A DNA stretch of 38,937 nt from TMED14 sp003444795 (GCA_963978445.1 CAXBRT010000005.1:1-38937), one strand, 5' to 3'. Positions 25,590 to 33,247 are shown, counted from the stretch's first letter. A program made the numbers and translations. Notes: generated by a model from the sequence alone, not told the origin.

Positions 25590-26174
25590 TTAGCCGTGGA
25601 CGCGTTTTCCGTCCGAAAATTGTGCAATGATTTCCGCTTCATACGCCAGCAGACCCTTCCAGAGTTCGTCCACAGGGGCACGTCCGCCGTACTGACGTGC
25701 AAATTTTAAAAACAACGTGTAGTGGTTCGCCTCAGATGCCATCAGCCGAGCGTAGAAGGTGGAGAGTTCCCGGTCTTGAATGTTTTCGGAAAGTACTTTG
25801 AACCGCTCGCAGGAACGGGCCTCTATCAGGGCACAGACGAGCAAGCGGTGCACCAGGCGGAGCATGCGATCCCCCGTTTTTGGGAAATAGGCCATGACGG
25901 CGTGCACGTATTCGTCCTTGCGCTCCTTTCCCAACGTCATCCCACGCTCCAAAATCCGCTTGTGCACCATTTCAAAATGGCTCATTTCCTCGCGTGCCAG
26001 AGCAGCCATTTCTGTCACCAAATCGCTGAGTTCCGGGTAGGTAATCATGAGCGAAATGGCTGTTGACGCCGCTTTTTGTTCGCAGTACGCGTGGTCAGTG
26101 AGAATTTCTTCGATTTGATCTTCCGCGGCGTGTGCCCAGCGCGGATCAGAGGGAAGTTGGAGTCCGAGCATCAT
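25590..26174 (-). CDS. miaE: tRNA-(ms2io6A)-hydroxylase, MiaE-like
   Basis: MiaE is a ferritin-like diiron monooxygenase that hydroxylates the isopentenyl group of ms2i6A37 in tRNA. The roughly 194-residue protein is all helical with the family's metal-ligand segments: Glu in AYCEQKAAS, Glu and His in REEMSHFEMVHK, Glu in LIEARSCERF and Glu and His in ASEANHYTLF. I chose the ATG at 26174 (a second ATG follows directly) because the family starts near LGLQLPSD and a TATCTTTG box sits 5 nt upstream; the longer frame to 26213 would include that box. It diverges from the MltF-like gene with start codons only 37 bp apart. Confidence 0.92.
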   Translation of the reverse strand: MMLGLQLPSDPRWAHAAEDQIEEILTDHAYCEQKAASTAISLMITYPELSDLVTEMAALAREEMSHFEMVHKRILERGMTLGKERKDEYVHAVMAYFPKTGDRMLRLVHRLLVCALIEARSCERFKVLSENIQDRELSTFYARLMASEANHYTLFLKFARQYGGRAPVDELWKGLLAYEAEIIAQFSDGKRVHG

Positions 26175-26179
26175 ACAGC

Positions 26180-26187
26180 CAAAGATA
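26180..26187 (-). promoter_or_regulatory. -7 box of miaE (TATCTTTG)
   Basis: On the minus strand this is a perfect TAnnTTTG match, 5 nt before the miaE ATG. It decides the start at 26174 over the upstream in-frame ATG at 26213. Confidence 0.6.
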
Positions 26188-26200
26188 CCCGCATTTTGCC

Positions 26201-26208
26201 GACCTTGG
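26201..26208 (+). promoter_or_regulatory. -7-like box of the MltF-like gene (GACCTTGG)
   Basis: GACCTTGG is similar to the GACCTTTG boxes at gcvT and the glycosyltransferase gene and lies 3 nt before the ATG at 26212. Together with the miaE box it forms a compact divergent promoter pair. Confidence 0.35.
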
Positions 26209-26211
26209 GGC

Positions 26212-27480
26212 ATGCTTTGGCGCTGGCGTTGGTCCTATCCCTTTGTGGTCGCGGCTCTCTTTGTAGGGTCTCCGGCCGAACCTTTGGACATGTTGGAAAC
26301 GGCCCGATGGGAAACCAGCGATCGAAGAGACAATGGCACTGTTCGCATTGCCTTCGTCCCGGATGCCGGATGCTTGCAAATAGAAGACGGAAAACAGGTG
26401 GGCTATGAGTTCGCCTTGCTTGAAGCCTGGGAAGATGCCATTCCACAGCGCATTGAATGGCTATTTGCCCGCTCTGCGGAGGAAGCCCTCGCTTGGGTTC
26501 AAGTGGGGCGCGCGGACGTGGCCGCCGGCAATATCCCCCTCTTGGAACGGGAAGGATTTACGTCTTCCACCCCCGTCCGAACTTTTGAATGGGTCCAATG
26601 GGGTGCCTCGGACAGCCTGCGTTGGCTCTCGGAGTACCCCAAACTGCCCGAATTCCTCGCCCAGTCCGACAGCCTGCCCTTGGCCATTAGTACTACGACC
26701 ATGTGGCGGCATTTGGACCCCCTCTTAAACGGCTGGATCCTCCCTGATCTCTATCTGCCCGCCCTCAAGAATTACCCCAACGAGGTCATCCCCCAATTTC
26801 CTGGAAGTTTTCACTGGACCACTCGCAGCAAGGATAGCCTCCTCGTGACCTCCATGAACGACTTTCTGCAAAGCAAACGAGCAGCCCGCATCAAGGGTTT
26901 TTTCAGCAAAAAGGAACATGTGAACGATTGGCTCGATCCCATTCACCTCTCCCCCTACGATGCCATTTTTGAAAAAAGTGATTGGATGGACCCCTACACC
27001 TTGACCGCCCTAGCGTATGTAGAGAGTCGCTTCCGCAGTGACATCGTCTCGCCAGCGGGCGCGGTGGGCGTCATGCAGCTCATCCCGAACACGGCGCGTC
27101 GCTTGGGAATTGACAGCCTTAACCTCTACCGACCCGAAAGCAACATCAAAGCCGGTCTCAAATACCTACGCTTCCTTGACCAATTCTGGAAGCAGCGCGG
27201 CGTAGCTTCCGAAAACCGCCTGCCCTTCATGCTAGCCTCCTACAACACCGGCCCTACCCCCGTGGCGCGGGCCGCCGATCTCGCCGAGAAAAAAGGCTTC
27301 GACCCTACCTTCTGGACCGGCCACGTCGACCAAGTCGCTAAGGGGCCCGGCGCCCACTATGCGCGAAAGACCTTGAGGCTGGCGAAAATTTACCGAGGCT
27401 ATTCGGAGGCCATTCGACGTGCTAAGCCTAAGCCCCAAACAGCCCCATTGATGGTGGGGTTCAGAACTGAAAATAGATAA
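26212..27480 (+). CDS. MltF-like membrane-bound lytic murein transglycosylase
   Basis: The 422-residue protein has an N-terminal hydrophobic signal (WRWSYPFVVAALFVG), then a periplasmic solute-binding-like domain (about 40-235; GTVRIAFVPDAG, GRADVAAGNIPLL) and a C-terminal SLT transglycosylase domain (about 255-365) with the catalytic Glu in LAYVESRF, then SPAGAVGVMQLIPNTARRLGI and LASYNTGP. This two-domain layout is that of MltF, which cleaves peptidoglycan glycan strands to 1,6-anhydromuropeptides with the binding-protein domain as a regulatory sensor. The gene diverges from miaE and its last 20 bases overlap the end of the MBOAT gene on the opposite strand. Confidence 0.92.
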   Translation: MLWRWRWSYPFVVAALFVGSPAEPLDMLETARWETSDRRDNGTVRIAFVPDAGCLQIEDGKQVGYEFALLEAWEDAIPQRIEWLFARSAEEALAWVQVGRADVAAGNIPLLEREGFTSSTPVRTFEWVQWGASDSLRWLSEYPKLPEFLAQSDSLPLAISTTTMWRHLDPLLNGWILPDLYLPALKNYPNEVIPQFPGSFHWTTRSKDSLLVTSMNDFLQSKRAARIKGFFSKKEHVNDWLDPIHLSPYDAIFEKSDWMDPYTLTALAYVESRFRSDIVSPAGAVGVMQLIPNTARRLGIDSLNLYRPESNIKAGLKYLRFLDQFWKQRGVASENRLPFMLASYNTGPTPVARAADLAEKKGFDPTFWTGHVDQVAKGPGAHYARKTLRLAKIYRGYSEAIRRAKPKPQTAPLMVGFRTENR

Positions 27481-29131
27481 ACGGCTGGCTGTCTGCCGAG
27501 AGGCTCTGATAGATCAAGAGAACTGCTAGAAGGGCGATGCCCATTTGGGCGAGTACGGGGGCTTTGGCGAAGGCCATTCGATAGCGCTCTTTGTACACCG
27601 ATGGAATCCAGTGAATGAGGTAGCCCAACACCATCACCGTTAAAGGTTTCCAGAACCCTAAGACAATATCGTCGGCCAGGGTCCAATCCATAGCGGTCCA
27701 GGTTCGGGACAAGATGCTTAGCGCTTCGTCCCAACCGGGAGAACGGAACCAGGCCCGGGTAAGCGTGATAAAGAGCAGTGTAGTCGCCACCCCAAACAAG
27801 CGACCCAACCAACTCGCACGCGGATTCCAAGGTCGGATTTTGGACCAGAGTTTATAGCCGACCAATCCAAGGCCATTCAGACCACCCCACGTCACAAAAT
27901 TCCAAGAGGAACCGTGCCAAAATCCTCCCAGGAGCATCGTGAGCATGACGTTGATGTTGGTATTGAGCCATTGCCTAAACACGCGGAAAACTCGAGTTAA
28001 CACAAACAGCAGGAGAATTGCGGCCGCAAAGGCCACAGGAACTAGGAAGGAATCTGCCATCAGACTGACCACAAAGAGGGCCACAAAAACAATGGTATAG
28101 GAAGCAAAAGAACCTTGGCGGTTGCCTCCTAGTGGGATATAGAGATAGTCTCGCAACCAGGTGCTCAAGGAAATATGCCAACGCCTCCAGAAATCCGAAA
28201 CACTTAAGGCCTTGTAGGGAGAGTTGAAGTTTTTTGTCAAGGTGAAGCCCATGAGCATCGCCACACCTATGGCCACATCCGTGTAGCCGCTGAAGTCGGC
28301 ATAGACCTGTAGCGAATAGGCAAAAAGCGCGAGCAAACACTCCAAACCGCTGTATAGGGTTGGTTGCGAAAAGACCCGATCGGCAAAATTGCTGGCGATG
28401 TAATCCGCCAAAATGAGTTTTTTCAGCAAGCCGTTGAGGATCCAGAAGAAGGCCATTCCAAATGCGGCCCGACTCAGCGTGTAAGGTTTGTAGAGCTGGG
28501 GGATGAATTCGGAAGCTCGGACAATGGGGCCGGCCACCAATTGGGGGAAGAAACTGACATAAAAGCCAAAATCCAAAACGCTTTTTACGGGCTCAATTTT
28601 GCGGCGGTAAATGTCAATGGTATAGCTCATACACTGGAATGTGTAAAAGGAAATACCCACCGGCAGCAAAATGCGGTCTTCGACAAAATCGGTCCCAAAC
28701 ACGCTGTTGCTAAACTGCGCGTAATGCGCTACTGGCGTCCATTCGATGCCAAAGCCATCTGCCAAAAAGTCCGCAAAGAAGTAGGGATACTTAAAGTAGC
28801 AGAGCACGCCTAAATTGGTCAGAACACTGAGGGCGACCCAGGATTTCCGCTTCCATTCGGCCGTGGTTTGGAACAACTGCTGCCCAATGGAATAGTCCAC
28901 CATCGTAGAGAACAAGAGCAGGAAAAAGAAGGTGCCGCTGGTCTTGTAGTAGAAATAGACACTCACCAAGAATAAAAAGGCATTCCGAAGAGCCAAACGC
29001 CGGTGCACGCCCTGATAGACCATCAAGACAATGGCAAAGAATACCCAAAATCCCACCTCTGTGAAGATGATGGGCTGCTTAGCACTGAAGGCCAGCCAGA
29101 TAGGCAGATGATGTAAAAGCCACTCCATCAT
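27461..29131 (-). CDS. MBOAT family membrane O-acyltransferase (AlgI/PatA-like)
   Basis: The 556-residue polytopic membrane protein shows MBOAT features: VGISFYTFQCMSYTIDIYR, FFPQLVAGPIVRASEFIPQL, VYADFSGYTDVAIGVAMLMG, SDFWRRWHISLSTWLRDYLY IPLGGNR (around the first conserved His) and the catalytic His segment GGFWHGSSWNFVTWGGLNG. AlgI/PatA/DltB-type members move acyl groups, usually acetyl, across the inner membrane for polysaccharide or peptidoglycan modification with an SGNH-type partner. I chose the ATG at 29131, which overlaps the SGNH gene stop; an upstream extension to 29287 lies wholly inside that gene. It is the last gene of the LysM-SGNH-SGNH-MBOAT operon and overlaps the MltF-like gene tail to tail by 20 bases. 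Confidence 0.94.
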   Translation of the reverse strand: MMEWLLHHLPIWLAFSAKQPIIFTEVGFWVFFAIVLMVYQGVHRRLALRNAFLFLVSVYFYYKTSGTFFFLLLFSTMVDYSIGQQLFQTTAEWKRKSWVALSVLTNLGVLCYFKYPYFFADFLADGFGIEWTPVAHYAQFSNSVFGTDFVEDRILLPVGISFYTFQCMSYTIDIYRRKIEPVKSVLDFGFYVSFFPQLVAGPIVRASEFIPQLYKPYTLSRAAFGMAFFWILNGLLKKLILADYIASNFADRVFSQPTLYSGLECLLALFAYSLQVYADFSGYTDVAIGVAMLMGFTLTKNFNSPYKALSVSDFWRRWHISLSTWLRDYLYIPLGGNRQGSFASYTIVFVALFVVSLMADSFLVPVAFAAAILLLFVLTRVFRVFRQWLNTNINVMLTMLLGGFWHGSSWNFVTWGGLNGLGLVGYKLWSKIRPWNPRASWLGRLFGVATTLLFITLTRAWFRSPGWDEALSILSRTWTAMDWTLADDIVLGFWKPLTVMVLGYLIHWIPSVYKERYRMAFAKAPVLAQMGIALLAVLLIYQSLSADSQPFIYFQF

Positions 29132-30393
29132 AAGCTTTCGGTTGGTGGTGGTACTGGGGCAAAGGGACGCGTGTACCGCTCGACATACCAATCCAACATA
29201 GCATGGGCTAGCCAATCGGCTTGAATGGCATAACCGGCTCGGGTCATGTGGATGCCGTCCTTGGCGGCCCAGCCTTTTCGAATCCAAAAGGACATGGAGC
29301 GTGCACCACCCATTAAGTGGTAAAAGTCATGAACTGCAGCCCCATGGCGTTTCGCCAAGCGCATCATGCAGCGATACACTACCTCCCCATGTGGATTGTA
29401 GCGACCCTTGTAATAGCTGTCATTATCGGTTAGGAAGATAAAGGCGGCTTGTGGATTGACCAGTCTAACCCAAGCCATCAAACTGTCGTAATTAGCCTCG
29501 TACGCCGTCGAATCAAACTGTCCCGAAGGTTTGTATGCGTCATTAATGCCCAGGCCAAAGATGACCACATCTGGGGGGAAGGCCCGAAGCTGGTCCACAA
29601 ATCGGTCGCACTTCAGGTAGCTATGCGTAGCTGCCCCGTTAGCACCAATAGCGTGGTAACGCAAGCCTACCGGCTGATTCATCACCTGAATGCCTTCTAG
29701 GGAAAAATAGGTTTGATCTGGGTGCGTGCGGAATAGATGAAAAGACACGGTATCCTGGGGCTCCTGATAGCGTGCCTCACAGGCTTGCAAGGCCGTATTG
29801 TACCAAACCGTATCCGGTGCACCGCCAAAAGCCAATCCATAGGAGGAATCGCTGGGCATGGCAAAAATGCGGACATGCGTAAATCCAAATGGCTCTTCGG
29901 TGCTATAAACCTTGACCTCAGCAGTGCTGTCCCGGGTCCACGCCCGAATGCCCGAAACGCCCCATGGACCCTCATGCGTAGGAACGGAGCATCGTTGTCC
30001 CGTCCACTGGTTGAGGTTATTGGTCCAGACCTTGTAGCTGGATGGATTGTTCGTTCGGGCCAAGGAAAAAGGGAAAAAGAAGCCTCGTTCGCCCTGGAGC
30101 CCCGGAGCAGTGGCTTGTAAGTGGTAGCGGATGGCATCCGTCAAGAGTCCCGCTTGAACGTGGGAGCCCCCCACGTGCAGAATATGAATTTCTTCTTTGC
30201 CCGCAAAGACCAAGCGGTCCATTTTTTCAAAGAACGGGGTGAAGGCGCTATCCCCTCGTGGGAAGAGCAAGGTGTTTTGGCCTGCGGGTATGGGCGCTGG
30301 ATTGGGCAAGGAGCGAACCGCCACAGGCTGGGCCCTCAGCACGAGTTCACTTATCCCTATGGCCAGGAATAGAATGACCTTAACCTTAATCAT
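29128..30393 (-). CDS. Periplasmic SGNH/GDSL hydrolase-like protein, MBOAT partner
   Basis: A 421-residue exported protein with a signal peptide (VKVILFLAIGISELVLRAQP). The SGNH core is split by an insertion, as in acyltransferase partners such as AlgX/AlgJ and PatB. The nucleophile region is ILHVGGSHVQAG (about 70-81; Gly replaces the Asp of GDSH), the Asn block is VVIFGLGINDAY (about 278-289), and the Asp/His block is DGIHMTRAGY (about 380-389). It probably transfers the acyl group delivered by the MBOAT protein to a sugar hydroxyl in the periplasm. Its start overlaps the previous SGNH gene by 8 bases and its stop overlaps the MBOAT start by 4 bases. Confidence 0.85.
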   Translation of the reverse strand: MIKVKVILFLAIGISELVLRAQPVAVRSLPNPAPIPAGQNTLLFPRGDSAFTPFFEKMDRLVFAGKEEIHILHVGGSHVQAGLLTDAIRYHLQATAPGLQGERGFFFPFSLARTNNPSSYKVWTNNLNQWTGQRCSVPTHEGPWGVSGIRAWTRDSTAEVKVYSTEEPFGFTHVRIFAMPSDSSYGLAFGGAPDTVWYNTALQACEARYQEPQDTVSFHLFRTHPDQTYFSLEGIQVMNQPVGLRYHAIGANGAATHSYLKCDRFVDQLRAFPPDVVIFGLGINDAYKPSGQFDSTAYEANYDSLMAWVRLVNPQAAFIFLTDNDSYYKGRYNPHGEVVYRCMMRLAKRHGAAVHDFYHLMGGARSMSFWIRKGWAAKDGIHMTRAGYAIQADWLAHAMLDWYVERYTRPFAPVPPPTESL

Positions 30394-31804
30394 GGCGGGC
30401 TAATTCATCGTTCATGGCTTCCACCAATGCCGTGGCCACCTTTTTCGCTCCTTTTGGGGTAAAATGGATGTGGTCCGCACCTGCTAGGGGTGGATTGGTA
30501 TTGACCCATTCCGCCATGCTTCCTGGCCCACCCATATAGTCCATCACGTCGAAAAAGCCCGCACCTTCCGCGAAGGCGGCTCGGCGTAACGCGTCTCGCA
30601 CATCGTCCACAAAGGGATAGCTCACCCAGTCCATACCTTCCTTCACCGCCATGTCACTGGGGCCGATAACCAAGATATCAGCAGCAGGCAAGGCCTCTTG
30701 GAAAAGGCGAATTTGACGACGAAACGCCTCGCCATAGCGCTCCACGGCCTCTTTAGATTTGAAATAGGGGACGGCATTGCCACCGAATTGCAAAATGACC
30801 AAGGCCACCGGTTGCCGCTGCAAGGACTGTATAAAATGTGGCCGATCCATCCGACTAAAACTCAAACCATCCGCACCGCGCATGGCTACGTTGTCCACGG
30901 CTAAACCTTGGGTACCGTCCATGGCCAAGCCATAAAAATCAGGGCTGGCACCTTTGAATTCGAGTCGAAGCGACTTTACAGGCGTAGTCGCCACCGCTTT
31001 TAGGGCACCGCCACGGGCAGCGCTGTCCAAATATTCAATTTTCCACAGGGTATCGTTGGCAAACCACTTCACTTCCAATGGACCTTGTGCTGGGCCATGC
31101 AGCAAAGTGAATTGTTTGCTTTGCCGCGCTCGGGCATAGCCATAGCTTCTGGGGCTAAATCGAACGACCGCATCGGGACCTGTTCCTTCTCTAGACTGGT
31201 ACCGGTGTGATATTCCACGGGGTCCGTACTTATTGCTCGGGCTTTTGTCGTTTTTACGCCCAAAGCTCACCATACGCGTCCAAGATCCCTCTGCGCTGGA
31301 GGCAACGGCCGCCATGGGCACAAAGGGTACCAACGGTTGCATCCCTGGGCCCTCCCCGCCATACGCGCGCTGGAGCGCATCTCGCAGATCACCGGTAATG
31401 CGGTCCCCCTCAATTTGTGAATCGCCAAAGTGAATAATGCGCGCAGACCCCCCTTGCCGAACCTTTTCCAAGGCCACCACCAGCTTGGAGAATCCCATGC
31501 TATCCTCCGGCGAAAACTGAATAAAGCCCTGTCCAGGCTTTGGCTTTTTACGAGGCGTTTCCCCCTGCGCGGCCAGACTATCCTGAATGGCCCATTCACG
31601 GGCCGAATCTTCCAGAGCCATGGCTTCCGCTTCTTTTTCTAAGGAAAAATCCTCCCACGGACGCCAGGTGGGAAGTCGCAGGACCAAGGACTCTGAAATG
31701 GACCACTCAGCGCGGGGATTCACCACGCTCAGCAATCCAAAGGATCCAAGGACTCCAACGACAAAAATGAAGGTGTGCCAGGGCTGGCGCTCTTTACCAT
31801 CCAT
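30386..31804 (-). CDS. Membrane-anchored SGNH/GDSL hydrolase-like protein
   Basis: The 472-residue protein has an N-terminal membrane anchor (about 11-28, FIFVVGVLGSFGLLSVV), a charged juxtamembrane stretch (about 50-95) and a periplasmic SGNH domain. Block I is IIHFGDSQIEGDRIT (about 143-157), block III is VILQFGGNAVPYF (about 324-336) and block V is GADHIHFTPKG (about 447-457), so Ser, Gly, Asn, Asp and His are all visible. A long beta-rich insertion (about 200-310) separates blocks, as in carbohydrate O-acetylesterases or acyltransferases. It is distinct from the neighbouring SGNH protein, so the operon encodes two non-identical partners. It lies 3 nt after the LysM gene stop and overlaps the next gene by 8 bases. 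Confidence 0.86.
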   Translation of the reverse strand: MDGKERQPWHTFIFVVGVLGSFGLLSVVNPRAEWSISESLVLRLPTWRPWEDFSLEKEAEAMALEDSAREWAIQDSLAAQGETPRKKPKPGQGFIQFSPEDSMGFSKLVVALEKVRQGGSARIIHFGDSQIEGDRITGDLRDALQRAYGGEGPGMQPLVPFVPMAAVASSAEGSWTRMVSFGRKNDKSPSNKYGPRGISHRYQSREGTGPDAVVRFSPRSYGYARARQSKQFTLLHGPAQGPLEVKWFANDTLWKIEYLDSAARGGALKAVATTPVKSLRLEFKGASPDFYGLAMDGTQGLAVDNVAMRGADGLSFSRMDRPHFIQSLQRQPVALVILQFGGNAVPYFKSKEAVERYGEAFRRQIRLFQEALPAADILVIGPSDMAVKEGMDWVSYPFVDDVRDALRRAAFAEGAGFFDVMDYMGGPGSMAEWVNTNPPLAGADHIHFTPKGAKKVATALVEAMNDELARHD

Positions 31805-31807
31805 GGG

Positions 31808-32437
31808 CTAGAGCGGAATTTGAAGGATTTGCCCCACGTGAATTGTTTCTCTCCCCCCATTCGCTTCCAAAAGTTGCGCAAGGGAGTGTTGGGGAAATTT
31901 TTGATGAATCTTCCACAGGCTGTCGCCCGGCTGAACTTTGTAGGTCGTGTAGGTAGGTATGGCTGCCAAATTAGGGGCCTCCTGTGAAAGGGCGGCTTCG
32001 ACCGAACCCTTGGGCCGCGCATACACCGCTCGAAGTCCGGACGCCGGGTTCTTCTTCGCAGATTCCAATTGCGCGGTAGAATTTGTCAACTCCAGCGCCG
32101 TCCAGCGTTGCACGTATGCGGGGCCATAGACCAGAGCAAAATCCGCTTGGGCACTGTCTCCCAGCTCACAGTAATACTCCAGCCACAAGGTTTCCGCCAA
32201 GTGGAAGGCCTTCGCAGAGTCCAAACACGCAGCGCTCTCCCAGCCAAACCGGGCAGGCGCAATAGGGTGCAAACCAAAAGGGCCCACGAAGGCCACTTCT
32301 GCATTAGGAGTCCCTTGTGATTCATGCTGCCAGAGCAATTGATAGCCTCGAATTAAACTGGGATAATAGTACAGAGGCTGGCTCGCCGAAAGGGCAGCGG
32401 TCCAAACCAGAAATCCGAGTAGAATCCTACGACGCAT
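31808..32437 (-). CDS. Exported LysM-domain protein, first gene of the O-acyltransferase operon
   Basis: The 209-residue protein has a signal peptide (ILLGFLVWTAALSASQP), an N-terminal domain I do not recognise (about 25-150, with two cysteines and a FALVYGPAYVQRWTAL segment), and a C-terminal LysM domain (about 163-209: YKVQPGDSLWKIHQKFP, then IHVGQILQIPL). LysM binds N-acetylglucosamine-containing glycans, most often peptidoglycan. The unknown domain is helical and might be related to lysozyme-like folds, but no catalytic motif is evident. A TACTTTTG box 4 nt before the ATG makes this the operon's promoter-proximal gene. Its link to the MBOAT and SGNH genes suggests it targets the system to the cell wall. 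Confidence 0.82.
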   Translation of the reverse strand: MRRRILLGFLVWTAALSASQPLYYYPSLIRGYQLLWQHESQGTPNAEVAFVGPFGLHPIAPARFGWESAACLDSAKAFHLAETLWLEYYCELGDSAQADFALVYGPAYVQRWTALELTNSTAQLESAKKNPASGLRAVYARPKGSVEAALSQEAPNLAAIPTYTTYKVQPGDSLWKIHQKFPQHSLAQLLEANGGRETIHVGQILQIPL

Positions 32438-32441
32438 ACAT

Positions 32442-32449
32442 CAAAAGTA
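32442..32449 (-). promoter_or_regulatory. -7 box of the LysM/SGNH/MBOAT operon (TACTTTTG)
   Basis: On the minus strand this is a perfect TAnnTTTG match, 4 nt before the LysM gene ATG. It is the only good promoter-like site seen for the four-gene operon. Confidence 0.6.
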
Positions 32450-32543
32450 CCAAGTCTATTCGGGCATTTCCAGGGCACCTTCAACAACTTTTCAACGAAT
32501 AAAGCGGCTTTTTGGTACCCCTATGCAGCGGCAGCGAAAGCCC

Positions 32544-32551
32544 TATCTTGA
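32544..32551 (+). promoter_or_regulatory. -7-like box of the cytochrome c gene (TATCTTGA)
   Basis: TATCTTGA ends 4 nt before the ATG at 32556. It supports that start over the in-frame ATG at 32523, which would place the box inside the coding region. Confidence 0.35.
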
Positions 32552-32555
32552 TGGC

Positions 32556-32939
32556 ATGAAAACCATGTCTACCCTACTCACCGCAGCCGTTGTAGTCGGT
32601 ATCAGCACGGCTTGCGGCCTCATTGGCCCCAAAGCTCCAGAAACTACCGCCGCCACCGACATAGCTGATTCACGGCTCCAATCCCGATTCCCAGGCTACA
32701 CCTTGACCGAATACCAAGCGGGAGAATCTCTCTACCAGACACAATGCAGCCGTTGCCACACCCTTCACCCCGCTTCCATTTTAAATGAGGAGCAATGGAC
32801 GGCCATCATCCCAAACATGGCAGGCAAAGCCAATCGCAAAGCGGGCGGTGAAGTGGTTACAAAAGCCGGGGAACAGGCCATTTTCCGATATCTCTATGCA
32901 CAAGGGATGGCAGTAGAGGCGCATGGACATGAGCATTAA
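32556..32939 (+). CDS. Small lipoprotein c-type cytochrome
   Basis: The 127-residue product has an N-terminal lipoprotein-like signal (LLTAAVVVGISTAC, with Cys near residue 20 as likely lipid site), a low-complexity linker, and one class I cytochrome c motif CSRCH (about 64-68) after GESLYQTQ. A downstream PNMAGKAN may supply the axial Met. A His-rich end (AHGHEH) is unusual. It should be a monohaem electron carrier anchored in the envelope. Its haem would be attached by the Ccm system encoded at the right end of the window. The ATG at 32556 is preferred to 32523 because the signal peptide begins there. The tRNA-associated terminator follows about 90 nt downstream. Confidence 0.86.
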   Translation: MKTMSTLLTAAVVVGISTACGLIGPKAPETTAATDIADSRLQSRFPGYTLTEYQAGESLYQTQCSRCHTLHPASILNEEQWTAIIPNMAGKANRKAGGEVVTKAGEQAIFRYLYAQGMAVEAHGHEH

Positions 32940-33031
32940 GAGCTTCCCCGAGTAGATTTCAACCAGCCTCTGAATGGGCTAGGAGAAATCCTCTGTTCGT
33001 ACTGCGAAATTGTTACGATTGAAGGCATAAA

Positions 33032-33059
33032 AAAAACCCCGCATTCCTGCGGGGTTTTT
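33032..33059. terminator. Bidirectional terminator between the cytochrome c gene and tRNA-His
   Basis: An 11-bp perfect stem AAAAACCCCGC / GCGGGGTTTTT has a 6-nt loop. It is flanked by A residues on the left, so it can end both the cytochrome transcript from the left and the tRNA-His transcript from the right. Confidence 0.9.
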
Positions 33060-33064
33060 GCTAG

Positions 33065-33139
33065 GGTGAATGATGGGTCTCGAACCCACGACCTCCGGAA
33101 CCACAATCCGGCGCTCTAACCTACTGAGCTACACTCACC
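33065..33139 (-). tRNA. tRNA-His (anticodon GTG)
   Basis: The minus strand folds as a full cloverleaf. The acceptor GTGAGTG pairs with CATTCAC (one G-T pair). There is a TAGCTC D-arm start, an anticodon stem CCGGA / TCCGG around loop TTGTGGT (anticodon GTG) and a T loop TTCGAGA. The histidine-specific extra G(-1) is encoded and faces C73, as histidyl-tRNA synthetase requires. CCA is not encoded (CTA follows). The range includes G(-1) and C73. Confidence 0.96.
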
Positions 33140-33150
33140 ATTTGGGTCGG

Positions 33151-33182
33151 CAAATATACAGCAGTGTTGACATTGGCTGCAA
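33151..33182 (-). promoter_or_regulatory. Promoter of tRNA-His
   Basis: On the minus strand TTG (33182-33180), a 21-nt spacer and a perfect -7 box TATATTTG (33158-33151) lead to the tRNA 5' end about 11 nt further on. This is a near-ideal Bacteroidota sigma-70 promoter. Confidence 0.75.
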
Positions 33183-33207
33183 CAGTTCAACCAGGCAAAA
33201 ATAATCC

Positions 33208-33215
33208 TACCTTGA
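33208..33215 (+). promoter_or_regulatory. -7-like box of the LamG T9SS gene (TACCTTGA)
   Basis: TACCTTGA is close to the TATCTTGA box of the cytochrome gene and lies 32 nt before the ATG. It is divergent from the tRNA-His promoter. The match is weak at the last positions. Confidence 0.3.
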
Positions 33216-33247
33216 ATCCCTAGAACCCTCTTCATATTCGACGATTT

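Noticed and set aside
29132..29287. Long N-terminal extension of the MBOAT protein
   Set aside because: The 52 extra residues are hydrophilic, lie wholly within the SGNH gene and are not MBOAT-like; the ATG at 29131 overlaps the preceding stop as expected in an operon.
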